From: Candidatus Gastranaerophilales bacterium
GTDB taxonomy: Bacteria > Cyanobacteriota > Vampirovibrionia > Gastranaerophilales > Gastranaerophilaceae
Reading direction: 5' to 3'
Length of the DNA: 64,000 bases
NCBI GenBank assembly: GCA_944323425.1
Contig: CALUSL010000005.1
Coordinates: 36,722-100,721 of the forward strand
Shown: positions 44,783 to 52,841 of the stretch, in pieces
How the letters are laid out: the number at the start of each line of letters is the position of its first letter
Position numbering within the stretch: position 1 is the stretch's first letter
The notes under the pieces: model-generated
Databases searched by the model: none
Told to the model about the DNA's origin: nothing
Seen by the model: only the letters and a program-made list of their open reading frames with translations
Translations under genes and position numbers: made by a program

Positions 44783-44938
44783 CTATTTATAGTTCCTTTC
44801 GAGTCTGCGTTTAAGTTGAATAAGCTCATCTTTTGTGAGATATCTTGAAATCCTGACAAACTCTTCCATCGCGTCTGAATACGAGTACCTGTGCATTTCT
44901 ACATTTTTTATCCAGTCATTTACTTCTTTTGTAATCAT
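44783..44938 (-). CDS. Small protein (51 residues) downstream of trxB
   Basis: MITKEVNDWIKNVEMHRYSY begins this 51-residue ORF, which is helical and charged and ends LIQLKRRLERNYK. AAGG lies about nine bases before the ATG, nine bases after the trxB stop, so it is the second gene of a trxB operon. A CTTATAATT/AATTATAAG hairpin at about 44733-44756 follows without a T-run. No family recognised. Confidence 0.66.
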   Translation of the reverse strand: MITKEVNDWIKNVEMHRYSYSDAMEEFVRISRYLTKDELIQLKRRLERNYK

Positions 44939-44947
44939 AGCCGTACC

Positions 44948-45916
44948 TTATTCTGCTTGCAATGCTTTTGCTGGTTCTTTTTCTTCGACTTCCTCAAGAT
45001 ATTTCACTGCATAACAACCTGCGACAGCGCCGTCAGCAGCTGCTGTGATTACCTGTCTTAGCGGAGTCGTTCTCACATCACCTACTGCAAATACGCCCTT
45101 TACTGACGTTTGCATTGTCTCATCGGTTACGATAAAACCTGCCTCATCCTGTTCTACCTGTGCGTTAATGTGGTCAATATTAGGCGTGAATCCAATATAA
45201 GGGAACACTCCGTCAACTTTAATTTCAGAACTTTCACCGGTTTTTACGTTTTTTACAACAATTTTCTCAACACAGTCATTTCCCTTAATTTCAAGCGGAA
45301 TTGTGTCATATACGAATTCAATTTTTTCATTTTTAAAAGCACGCTCCTGTGCAATTTTATCCGCTCTCAGTGTATCACGTCTGTGAATGATATAAACCTT
45401 TTTAGCGAATTTCGTCAGATAAGCCCCCTCTTCGACTGCAGCATTTCCGCCGCCGACTACAGCAACGACTTTGTCTCTGTAAAAAGCGCCATCGCAAACC
45501 GCACAGTAGCTGACGCCTCTGCCCAAAAATTCTTTTTCACCCGGAATACCCAGTTTTCTCGCCTGAGCTCCTGTCGCTATAATCACTGTTTTTGTTCTAT
45601 AAACAGTATCGAGTGTTTCTATTGTTTTTACTTCGGAAAGTAAATCAATGTTCTGTATTTCCTGCATTGGATATTTATCTATATTGAACATATCAGCATG
45701 TTCTTCAAACTTTTCCATCATATCGTAGCCGCCGATTTTGCCAAATCCGGGATAATTTTCCAATTCCAGATAATTTGACGGCTGTCCGCCAAGCATGGAT
45801 ATATCAATTACTGCGGTTTTTGCCGCCCCTCTTGCTGCATATATTGCTGCAGATAGACCTGCAGGACCTCCACCCAGAATAACAACGTCATATTCCAAAA
45901 TATTTTTCTCAGTCAT
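44948..45916 (-). CDS. trxB: Thioredoxin reductase
   Basis: This 322-residue flavoenzyme passes electrons from NADPH to thioredoxin. FAD site VILGGGPAGLSAAIYAARG, redox pair CAVCDG (Cys138, Cys141), NADPH site VVGGGNAAVEEGAYLTKF, and C-terminal FAD motif GVFAVGDVRTTPLRQVITA. A ~15-residue Glu/Lys-rich tail is extra. GAGGGA precedes the ATG. A small 51-residue gene follows and a secreted protein gene precedes it by 17 bases. Confidence 0.97.
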   Translation of the reverse strand: MTEKNILEYDVVILGGGPAGLSAAIYAARGAAKTAVIDISMLGGQPSNYLELENYPGFGKIGGYDMMEKFEEHADMFNIDKYPMQEIQNIDLLSEVKTIETLDTVYRTKTVIIATGAQARKLGIPGEKEFLGRGVSYCAVCDGAFYRDKVVAVVGGGNAAVEEGAYLTKFAKKVYIIHRRDTLRADKIAQERAFKNEKIEFVYDTIPLEIKGNDCVEKIVVKNVKTGESSEIKVDGVFPYIGFTPNIDHINAQVEQDEAGFIVTDETMQTSVKGVFAVGDVRTTPLRQVITAAADGAVAGCYAVKYLEEVEEKEPAKALQAE

Positions 45917-45933
45917 TTAAAAATCCCTCTTTT

Positions 45934-46434
45934 TCATCTGATTCCTAAGATTTTGCCGGCTCCGTCCCCCGAAACCTTAACTGCGTCTATTTTGTACTCC
46001 ACGATATCCGTGCTTACAAGTTCACCGTATTTGTATTTTTCTATCACTATTCTATCAGTTCCAGAAAAATTTTCACCATTTAATGTCAATGTAGGCGTTT
46101 CCGTTACATTTTCGTTACGGTCCTTTTTTCTCCTCGTAAACGTTATCTGATTGTTCTTAACATCTTTTACCGTAACAGATGCAACAGCACCAGACACGGG
46201 ATTTGACAATGTTATGACGTCATCTTCTTTTGATAAGTTCCAATAATCCGTACTTCTTTCTGTAAAAAGAAGAGGATTGTTTGTATAAGTCTGCACAGAT
46301 GTAACTTTCCACGTTCCGAAAAAGCCTTTGGGAACCATATCGGACAGTTCAACACCGCCTCTTATTACCGTCTCTGAAAAAACAGGCATGCAAAAGCTTA
46401 TTATCATTAAAATTAACACTACCAGGCGTTTCAT
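45934..46434 (-). CDS. Secreted hypothetical protein
   Basis: This 166-residue protein has a signal peptide (MKRLVVLILMIISFCMPVFS). The mature part is beta-rich: VPKGFFGTWKVTSVQTYTN, NLSKEDDVITLSNPVSG, a lipocalin-like or small barrel pattern, starting with the GTWKVTS type motif seen in lipocalin-like domains. No lipobox. A TATATA stretch sits six bases before the ATG and no ribosome site is seen, so it may also be leaderless. It heads the trxB transcription unit. Confidence 0.8.
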   Translation of the reverse strand: MKRLVVLILMIISFCMPVFSETVIRGGVELSDMVPKGFFGTWKVTSVQTYTNNPLLFTERSTDYWNLSKEDDVITLSNPVSGAVASVTVKDVKNNQITFTRRKKDRNENVTETPTLTLNGENFSGTDRIVIEKYKYGELVSTDIVEYKIDAVKVSGDGAGKILGIR

Positions 46435-46533
46435 ATTTTATATATAACGTTTATTTTTGCATTTTCAATTGTTGCCTAAGACAGAATCAGTGTATATTTT
46501 GTAAACTATTTAAATAATAACGTCCGGACAATC

Positions 46534-46562
46534 TTGACACTGTCCCGTGTGCCTGCTATATT
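46534..46562 (+). promoter_or_regulatory. Consensus promoter of rplU-rpmA
   Basis: TTGACA (46534-46539) and TATATT (46557-46562) are 17 bases apart. It is the closest match to the sigma-70 consensus that I noticed in the window. It implies a 5' leader of about 160 bases. Confidence 0.85.
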
Positions 46563-46569
46563 CAATAAG

Positions 46570-46730
46570 GTATTAGATGGGCAAGCTGTCTACAAATGCC
46601 GGTTGGCTTAACAAGAATACGAGCGGTCTTTAGGATAAGGCACTTATTCACAATCAATTCAAATCTGCTCGATTCTAAATAGAGAAATTCTCTCCAGCAG
46701 GCTACAGCTCCCGAAGTGAAAGGAAAAGAA
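46570..46730 (+). promoter_or_regulatory. Long 5' leader of rplU, possible L21 autoregulatory leader
   Basis: About 160 untranslated bases separate the promoter from the rplU ATG. A clear AGAGAA/TTCTCT hairpin lies at about 46679-46692. L21 leaders controlled by ribosomal protein are known in other phyla; I cannot match the secondary structure of the Firmicutes class. The gap 46435-46530 has no other feature. Confidence 0.4.
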
Positions 46731-47090
46731 ATGTACGCAATAGTTGAAACAGGCGGAAAACAGTACAAACTCGAAGAAGGCCGCTACACTGATATCGAAT
46801 TGCTGGAAGGCAATGCCGATGAAAAAGTTGTTTTTGACAAAGTTGTCATGCTCGTTAACGGTAAAAAATCAAAAGTTGGCCAGCCTTATGTTGAAAAAGC
46901 TTCAGTAGAAGGTGTAATCGTAAAACATGACAAAGCTAAAAAAGTCATTGTTTACAAACAGAGAGCTAAAAAGGGCTACAGAAAAAAACAGGGTCACAGA
47001 CAGGCTTTCACAAGAGTTATGATTAACAAAATCAGAACTACAGCTTCAAGAGCTAAAGCAGCTGCAGAAACTGAAACAACTGAAGAATAA
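46731..47090 (+). CDS. rplU: 50S ribosomal protein bL21
   Basis: The 119-residue product starts [19 protein letters not shown], the family's N-terminal signature, and has [17 protein letters not shown] and [15 protein letters not shown] near the C-terminus. The start at 46731 follows AAAGGA; an upstream in-frame ATG is unlikely. The C-terminal ~18 residues (Ala/Glu/Thr-rich) are extra. It is 25 bases upstream of rpmA. Confidence 0.97.
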   Translation: MYAIVETGGKQYKLEEGRYTDIELLEGNADEKVVFDKVVMLVNGKKSKVGQPYVEKASVEGVIVKHDKAKKVIVYKQRAKKGYRKKQGHRQAFTRVMINKIRTTASRAKAAAETETTEE

Positions 47091-47115
47091 GAAATAATTT
47101 AAAGGAGATAATAAA

Positions 47116-47373
47116 ATGGCACATAAGAAGGGCGTAGGTTCATCCAAGAACGGTCGCGACAGCGAAAGTAAGCGATTAGGCGTTAAAAAATTCGGCGGTG
47201 AAGCTGTAAAAGCCGGAAATATTATTGTTCGCCAGAGAGGAACTAAATTCCACCCGGGCAACAATGTAGGCATCGGAAAAGATGATACACTCTTTGCTCT
47301 TATTGACGGCAAAGTCGTATTTGAACCCTACAGAAGAGACAGAAGACAGGTAAGCGTATACGCTGCAGGTTAA
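47116..47373 (+). CDS. rpmA: 50S ribosomal protein bL27
   Basis: This 85-residue protein starts [18 protein letters not shown], directly with the mature-type N-terminus, so it lacks the cleavable extension found in Firmicutes. [20 protein letters not shown] and [13 protein letters not shown] are the family signatures. AAAGGAG precedes the ATG. Pairing with rplU is the standard arrangement. Confidence 0.98.
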   Translation: MAHKKGVGSSKNGRDSESKRLGVKKFGGEAVKAGNIIVRQRGTKFHPGNNVGIGKDDTLFALIDGKVVFEPYRRDRRQVSVYAAG

Positions 47374-47393
47374 AAATCTCTTGAAAGATTGTT

Positions 47394-47427
47394 AAAAGAG
47401 GGCTTCTAAATTTAGAAGTCCTCTTTT
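47394..47427 (+). terminator. Rho-independent terminator of rplU-rpmA
   Basis: AAAAGAGG, then CTTCTAAA/TTTAGAAG and CCTCTTTT give a 16-base-pair stem with one G-T pair; a T-run follows. Confidence 0.9.
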
Positions 47428-47451
47428 TATGCAAAAAAGCAGCTTTGAAAA

Positions 47452-47479
47452 TAGACAAAATTCAAATATATGATATAAT
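47452..47479 (+). promoter_or_regulatory. Promoter giving a leaderless mRNA (metzincin protease)
   Basis: TAGACA (47452-47457) and TATAAT (47474-47479) are 16 bases apart; the -10 box ends six bases before the ATG at 47486. No Shine-Dalgarno sequence. Confidence 0.66.
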
Positions 47480-47485
47480 CATTAT

Positions 47486-48316
47486 ATGAAAAAGATATTC
47501 TCGTTGTGTTTATTAACTTTTTTATTGCAAACACCTGCATTTGCAGAGGACTATGACCGGTGTACAAAACTTCTTAATGATGAAAAATATCCTGCAGCTG
47601 TAAACTGTTACGCACCGTTTTACAGAACCAACAGGACCAACTTTCATTTTCGTCTTGTATACGGACTCGCGTTATGTCAGAACAGACAATACACAGCAGC
47701 TAATGAACATTTTAATTTTCTAATAAAACGCCTGCCTCCCGGAGGTTATGCAGATTACGCTGTAAAATATAAAAAATACTGTGCTGCAAAAAGAAATCAG
47801 GAACAACTGAGGGCAAAAGCAAGTAAGGAAGGCGGCGCATACGTTTCTGATATGAACACTATTGCTGTTTGGAACAAAAAAACAGTAAATTACTGGGTCG
47901 AAAACGGAAAATACTATTACACGGTGATGGAAGCTTTCAGAGAATGGGAACGTGAAACTTCTTATGCAATAAATTTCAGAAAAGTAAATCGCCCGGAATA
48001 TGCAAATATAAAAGTTTACTTTGTTGATAAACTTCCGACAAACGTTCTTGGTGTAACGAGAAATCGAAAAGGATATGCAAACGGTAAAATAGTACTGCGT
48101 TCATCTGAAATAAGAATTCTTGAAAAGACACAGTCGGGAGAATTACGTTCAGAACAGCAAATCTATCCGGTTATTCTGCATGAAATAGGTCATGCTATCG
48201 GGCTGGAAGGACACAGTAATAATAAAAATGACATTTTATATCATACAACTGACTACTACAAACAATCACTTTCTGATAGAGATGTTGAGACAATAAAAAC
48301 CATTTACGGCAAGTAG
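47486..48316 (+). CDS. Secreted metzincin/matrixin-like zinc metalloprotease
   Basis: This 276-residue protein has a signal peptide (MKKIFSLCLLTFLLQTPAFA), a TPR-like helical N-terminal part (about 21-100, with several Cys) and a C-terminal protease domain with the long zinc motif HEIGHAIGLEGH (232-243; His232, His236, His243 as ligands, Glu233 catalytic). The matrixin end SLSDRDVETIKTIYG is present. The residue expected at the Met-turn is not Met (NDILYH). It is therefore a divergent metzincin. The leaderless promoter and absence of partners suggest an individually controlled enzyme. Confidence 0.88.
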   Translation: MKKIFSLCLLTFLLQTPAFAEDYDRCTKLLNDEKYPAAVNCYAPFYRTNRTNFHFRLVYGLALCQNRQYTAANEHFNFLIKRLPPGGYADYAVKYKKYCAAKRNQEQLRAKASKEGGAYVSDMNTIAVWNKKTVNYWVENGKYYYTVMEAFREWERETSYAINFRKVNRPEYANIKVYFVDKLPTNVLGVTRNRKGYANGKIVLRSSEIRILEKTQSGELRSEQQIYPVILHEIGHAIGLEGHSNNKNDILYHTTDYYKQSLSDRDVETIKTIYGK

Positions 48317-48413
48317 CGTTTGAAAAGTTTTTTAACAAAATATATTGATTTACTAAAGTTTTTAATTAAAATGCCGATATATAGCATGTAAGATTTACAG
48401 GGAGCATGTGCGT

Positions 48414-48557
48414 ATGGAAAACTATCCGGCTGATGAAAAGCGTGACGAAGATTTAAAAAAGCTAATGGACGTTCTCGATGAGTGTATAGAGCAGGTTGAC
48501 AGACTCTATTATTCTATGAAAGTAAAAGAAATGCTGTCACTATCTAATAACAATTAA
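48414..48557 (+). CDS. Small acidic helical protein (47 residues)
   Basis: MENYPADEKRDEDLKKLMDV opens this 47-residue ORF, which is amphipathic and acidic. GGGAG lies ten bases before the ATG at 48414. A short AGATG/CATCT hairpin with a T-run follows the stop, which supports a separate transcript. No homologue recognised. Confidence 0.6.
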   Translation: MENYPADEKRDEDLKKLMDVLDECIEQVDRLYYSMKVKEMLSLSNNN

Positions 48558-48761
48558 GATGGTTTACATCTGTTTTTAATTTTCACATCTTATGTAACAA
48601 AATATTTGTAAATTTTTGTGAACCCCTGAAATGCGCGCTATAAACTAGTTTTGTATTAATACGAATTCACAATAGCAATTTCTTATAGCAATTTTTTTTT
48701 ATTAATATACGAACGAGGAAAATGTCTTATCACGAGATGAATAAGGAATAGGGGATTAAAC

Positions 48762-49913
48762 ATGAGCTATGGTTTAAATTTTGGTTTCACAACAATGCCG
48801 ATGATGAATTATGCTATGCCTTTCGGTAGCGGAGTACAGTCAGACAACTGGCAGTATAACTACTTTGCCGGTCCCGGTAAAAGTTCTATTTCTTATCCTG
48901 TTGATCAGTTAAGCGTAATGAACGACATGGCATTGAAAAGTTATGTTGATAATACATACAACATGCTTCCGCAAATGATGAACTTTTTTAACCAGCTGCA
49001 GGCGAACCTCCAGAAATGTTACACCCAGATGCTAGAACAAATGAAGAAAAGAATGGAAGAAGCTAATGAAGCAAGAATCCGTCAACAGGCAGAGCAGGAA
49101 GCTGCACAAAATGACGGAAATATAGATCCGACACATGATGATGAAAAGGTAAAACCAAAAGAAGAGACACCTGCAGAAGAAACTCCAGAAGTAGAAGAAC
49201 CTGCAGATGTTGAAGAACCAGCAGTAACTGAAGAACCAGCAGTAACTGAAGAACCACCTGCTGCAGAAGAACCAGAAGAACCAGCTGAAACAGAAGAACC
49301 AGCTGAAACAGAAGAAACACCAGAGGTTGAAGATCCTGAGAAGACTGAAGAACCAGCAGTAAAAGGTGACCGCTCATACAGAGGAACCCTTGAAGATAAA
49401 TCAACCTTTGACGAAAACAACGATAATATTGCCAAAGAGCTTTATTCATCAATGAAAGGTCCCGGAACTTGGACAAGAGACTTTGACCACGCAATGCATA
49501 AAATTTCTGCAGAGAATGTTGTTGAAGTTATGGAAGGATACCGGGAAAACTATGCACCGCAAATGAAAGAATTTGGTTTCTTTGGCACAAAAGACTTCAA
49601 TCTTATTGACTCAATCGTCGGAGATTTCAGCGGCAAAGATCTTGTTAAAAATGTAAAATACATCGGTAATGCGCTTATAGAAAGAGCAAAAGCACTGACC
49701 GACAAAAAAGATAAAGACGGAAATATAATAGAAGATCCCAAAGTCACTGAATTCAAAGAACAGTTGAAAAACTTTGAAGAGGTATATGATCAAGAAAATC
49801 AAAAAGAAATCAAATACAAATTCGAAGATTTCAAAGACTGGATACGGGAACTTGAAGGAACTAAAAACAAACGAATCATAATGGACACAAACGCTGACAC
49901 AACAGCAGCTTAA
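48762..49913 (+). CDS. Unknown protein with Pro/Glu/Thr repeat linker
   Basis: This 383-residue protein has an aromatic/Met-rich N-terminus (GFTTMPMMNYAMPFGSG), a coiled coil (about 75-115, LQANLQKCYTQMLEQMKKRM), a repeat linker of EEPA/VTEEP/ETEEP units (about 130-205) and a helical C-terminal domain (about 210-383). No signal peptide. GGGG precedes the ATG. The 9-residue ORF MSYHEMNKE at 48722 lies just upstream with its own GAGGAAA. A terminator follows. It resembles the 27708 and 3946 proteins in style rather than sequence. Function unknown. Confidence 0.82.
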   Translation: MSYGLNFGFTTMPMMNYAMPFGSGVQSDNWQYNYFAGPGKSSISYPVDQLSVMNDMALKSYVDNTYNMLPQMMNFFNQLQANLQKCYTQMLEQMKKRMEEANEARIRQQAEQEAAQNDGNIDPTHDDEKVKPKEETPAEETPEVEEPADVEEPAVTEEPAVTEEPPAAEEPEEPAETEEPAETEETPEVEDPEKTEEPAVKGDRSYRGTLEDKSTFDENNDNIAKELYSSMKGPGTWTRDFDHAMHKISAENVVEVMEGYRENYAPQMKEFGFFGTKDFNLIDSIVGDFSGKDLVKNVKYIGNALIERAKALTDKKDKDGNIIEDPKVTEFKEQLKNFEEVYDQENQKEIKYKFEDFKDWIRELEGTKNKRIIMDTNADTTAA

Positions 49914-49971
49914 AAAATATTTCTCATATGTTATTCCTCGGTTTTTTTTTAATAGGTATGGTAGGTTTTTG

Positions 49972-49992
49972 AGGGGTCGCGAAAGCACCCCT
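49972..49992 (+). terminator. Rho-independent terminator
   Basis: AGGGGT (49972-49977) pairs with ACCCCT (49987-49992); TTCTTTTTAT follows. Confidence 0.72.
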
Positions 49993-50021
49993 TTCTTTTT
50001 ATATATACACAAGTTGGCATT

Positions 50022-51587
50022 CTAAGCACTGTGAAGAATCAACCCGTACACAATACTGTCAACAATAGCCATATAAGAAGCCTCTATTATATTCTGGCTC
50101 ACTCCGACAGTGTCCCACTTGTTGAATCCGTCAGTTGTCTCAACATTTACTCTGACCTGAGCAGCTGTACCGTCAGCACCATCAAGTATTCTGACTTTAA
50201 AATCATTCAGTTTATAAAAATGAATTTGAGGAAAGACATCTTTCAGCGCTTTACGAAATGCTTTATCAAGAGCATTTACCGGACCGTCACCTTCTGAAAC
50301 CGTATGTATAATCTCATTTCCGACCTGAAGTTTTACAGATGCTTCTGTGTTGATGTTTGAAATACCGGCAATAGTATCCCCTATTATCCTGTACCCGAGC
50401 AGTTTAAAAAACTCTTTTTTTTGACCGAGAATTTCCATTACAAGAAGTTCAAACGAAGCCTCTGCCCCTTCAAAAGCAAATCCTTTCCACTCAAGATTTT
50501 TAATTCTTTCTATAATTTTAGGAATGTCCCTTTCCGCAACACTTTCGACAAAACGAAGGTGTTCTATTTTTTCACGAATAGAAGCAGCACCCGCCTGATC
50601 ACTAATCAGTATTTTTCTAGAATTACCAACAAGCTCTGGCGCAACATGTTCGTATGTTTCAGAATTTTTTGCAACTCCGCTTGCATGCACTCCCGCCTTG
50701 TGTGCAAAAGCGCTTCTGCCAACGAACGGAAGATTTGCAGGCGCAGATACATTTGCAATTTCAGCTATGGAGTTCGCAGCATATACAAGTTTTGAAAGAT
50801 TTTTTCCTATAACATCAAACCCCTTTTTCAGCTGCAAATTAGGAATAATAGAGCATAAATTTGCATTTCCGCATCTTTCTCCGTATCCGTTAATTGTACC
50901 CTGAATTTGGATTGCGCCCGCATCTATTGCAGCAATCGAGTTTGCCACAGCCATTTCACCGTCATTATGAGCATGTATACCGGATATAATTTCAGGGACT
51001 GCCTCTTTTACAGCTTTAGTCATTTTATAGATTTCAGTGTTTATGCACCCGCCGTTTGTATCACACAAAACAACACGCTCAGCGCCGGCTTCGTGGGCAG
51101 TCCTTACAGCAGAAAGTGCATAGTCAGGATTGTGCTTGTAACCGTCAAAAAAGTGTTCGGCGTCAAAAAATACACGTTTTCCCTTGCTTTTCAGATATTC
51201 AATGCTCTGTCTTATCATGTTCAAATTTTCATCAAGTGTTGTTCCCAGAGCCTCTGTTACATGAAAGTCCCATGTTTTGCCGAATATGGTTACAATTTCA
51301 GTATTTGCAGAAAGAAGCATATTCAATACTTTATCGTCTTCAGGCGCAATTTTCGGTTTTTTTGTGCATCCGAAGGCTGCAATTTTAGCGTGTTTAAGTT
51401 TAAGATTTTGAATTTCTTTAAAAACTTCTTCATCAACAGGATTAGCCCCGGGCCAGCCTGCTTCAATATAGTCAAGACCAAGTGCATCAAGCAATTTTAT
51501 TATTTTTATTTTGTCTGAAACAGAAAAATTTATGCCCTCTGACTGGGCACCGTCACGCAAAGTTGTATCATATACTTCTATTTTCAT
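50022..51587 (-). CDS. cimA: (R)-citramalate synthase
   Basis: This 521-residue enzyme condenses acetyl-CoA and pyruvate to citramalate, giving isoleucine precursors without threonine dehydratase. The alpha-isopropylmalate synthase fold opens VYDTTLRDGAQSEGINFSV, has IEAGWPGANPVDEEVF, HAHNDGEMAVANSIAAIDAG and QGTINGYGERCGNANLC. The long C-terminal regulatory domain (about 390-521) with the LeuA-dimer fold is present, allowing feedback control by isoleucine. It is close to the GSU1798 (Geobacter) type in length. It follows ilvC, both on the minus strand. Confidence 0.94.
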   Translation of the reverse strand: MKIEVYDTTLRDGAQSEGINFSVSDKIKIIKLLDALGLDYIEAGWPGANPVDEEVFKEIQNLKLKHAKIAAFGCTKKPKIAPEDDKVLNMLLSANTEIVTIFGKTWDFHVTEALGTTLDENLNMIRQSIEYLKSKGKRVFFDAEHFFDGYKHNPDYALSAVRTAHEAGAERVVLCDTNGGCINTEIYKMTKAVKEAVPEIISGIHAHNDGEMAVANSIAAIDAGAIQIQGTINGYGERCGNANLCSIIPNLQLKKGFDVIGKNLSKLVYAANSIAEIANVSAPANLPFVGRSAFAHKAGVHASGVAKNSETYEHVAPELVGNSRKILISDQAGAASIREKIEHLRFVESVAERDIPKIIERIKNLEWKGFAFEGAEASFELLVMEILGQKKEFFKLLGYRIIGDTIAGISNINTEASVKLQVGNEIIHTVSEGDGPVNALDKAFRKALKDVFPQIHFYKLNDFKVRILDGADGTAAQVRVNVETTDGFNKWDTVGVSQNIIEASYMAIVDSIVYGLILHSA

Positions 51588-51608
51588 CTTCTTCCTTTAT
51601 ATTAAACA

Positions 51609-51634
51609 AGCCGGCACAAATGACTATGCCGGCT
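51609..51634 (-). terminator. Hairpin between ilvC and cimA
   Basis: AGCCGGCA and TGCCGGCT (eight base pairs) around ACAAATGACTA or its complement, followed on the minus strand by TTGTTTAATA. It lies after the ilvC stop and before the cimA start; it may terminate or partly attenuate transcription into cimA. Confidence 0.65.
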
Positions 51635-51653
51635 CGCAATCTTTTCAATATTA

Positions 51654-52685
51654 CTAGTTTTTAGCTCTGTTGATGATTTTATTGCTGTCATCAACCCAGG
51701 TGAACTTAGAACGGAGTTCTTTACCGACTTTTTCAATCTGGTGCTCTTCACCTTCTTTTTCAAGCTCTCTGAATTTTTTCATTCCTGAATTGTACTCTTC
51801 AAGCCATTCGGTCGCAAATTTTCCGCTTTGGATTTCAGACAGAACTTTTTTCATTTCCTGTTTTACATTAGGAGTGATAATTCTTGGTCCTATTGTCATA
51901 TCGCCCCATTCAGCAGTATTTGAGATTGAATATCTCATATCGGAAATACCGCCCTGGTTAACAAGGTCAACAATCAATTTCATTTCATGCAAACATTCAA
52001 AGTAAGCCATATAAGGAGAATATCCGGCTTCAACAAGTGTTTCAAAACCGGCTTTTAACAATGCTGTTAATCCGCCGCAAAGTACGCACTGCTCACCGAA
52101 AAGGTCCGTTTCTGTTTCTTCCTTGAAGTTTGTTTCATAAATACCTGCTCTGCCTGCACCTATTGCAGAAGCGTATGCAAGAGCAACCTCTTTTGAATCT
52201 CCTGACGGATCTTGATATACAGCGATTAGAGAAGGTACGCCTTTGCCTGCTTCATATTCGCTTCTTACTGTGTGTCCCGGACCTTTCGGGGCAACCATCA
52301 AAACGTTAACATCAGCAGGCGGAACAATTTTCTTAAAATGAATATTGAACCCGTGAGCAAACATCAAATACTGACCTTTTCTGAGATGAGGTTTGATTTG
52401 TTCTTCATACACCTTAGCCTGAACTTCATCAGGTATAAGTATCTGAATAACATCAGCCCACTCAACGGCTTCTTCTATAGGCATAACTTTTAAACCGAGA
52501 GCCTGAGCTTTTTTAGCAGAAGCACCGTTCGGTCTCAAGCCTATCACTACATCACATCCAGAATCTTTCAGGTTTGTTGACTGACCATAGCCCTGAGAGC
52601 CAAAACCGATTACGGCAATTTTTTTATCTAAAATTTTGCTTTTGTCGATGTCTTTGTCCATGTAAACTTTAAATTCGTCACTCAT
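51654..52685 (-). CDS. ilvC: Ketol-acid reductoisomerase
   Basis: This 343-residue class I enzyme performs the second common step of valine/isoleucine synthesis with NADPH and Mg2+. NADPH loop [20 protein letters not shown], then [12 protein letters not shown], and metal-binding [32 protein letters not shown] and [12 protein letters not shown] are conserved. Length is typical. AGGAG precedes the ATG. With cimA it forms part of the branched-chain pathway. Confidence 0.98.
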   Translation of the reverse strand: MSDEFKVYMDKDIDKSKILDKKIAVIGFGSQGYGQSTNLKDSGCDVVIGLRPNGASAKKAQALGLKVMPIEEAVEWADVIQILIPDEVQAKVYEEQIKPHLRKGQYLMFAHGFNIHFKKIVPPADVNVLMVAPKGPGHTVRSEYEAGKGVPSLIAVYQDPSGDSKEVALAYASAIGAGRAGIYETNFKEETETDLFGEQCVLCGGLTALLKAGFETLVEAGYSPYMAYFECLHEMKLIVDLVNQGGISDMRYSISNTAEWGDMTIGPRIITPNVKQEMKKVLSEIQSGKFATEWLEEYNSGMKKFRELEKEGEEHQIEKVGKELRSKFTWVDDSNKIINRAKN

Positions 52686-52801
52686 GTTTAAACTCCTTTA
52701 TTATGTGTGCACTAATTCTATCACATATAATCACTCAGGGGCAAATTTGTAATTTTCTATGCTCTCTTATAATTATTCAGACACATGTTGTATTTTTACT
52801 G

Positions 52802-52828
52802 AAAAACCTCCGGAATCCGGAGGTTTTT
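52802..52828 (-). terminator. Rho-independent terminator of gpmI
   Basis: Twelve-base arms AAAAACCTCCGG and CCGGAGGTTTTT around AAT. Both strands have T-runs; the hairpin follows the gpmI stop at 52842. Confidence 0.88.
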
Positions 52829-52841
52829 CAAACTATTTTAA

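Noticed and set aside
49140..49370. Direct repeats resembling a CRISPR array or tandem element
   Set aside because: The repeats are short, in frame and encode Pro/Glu/Thr units of the 48762 protein; spacers are absent.
50907..51518. 203-residue open frame opposite cimA
   Set aside because: Shadow of the conserved cimA gene; composition is that of antisense sequence and no start signal is present.
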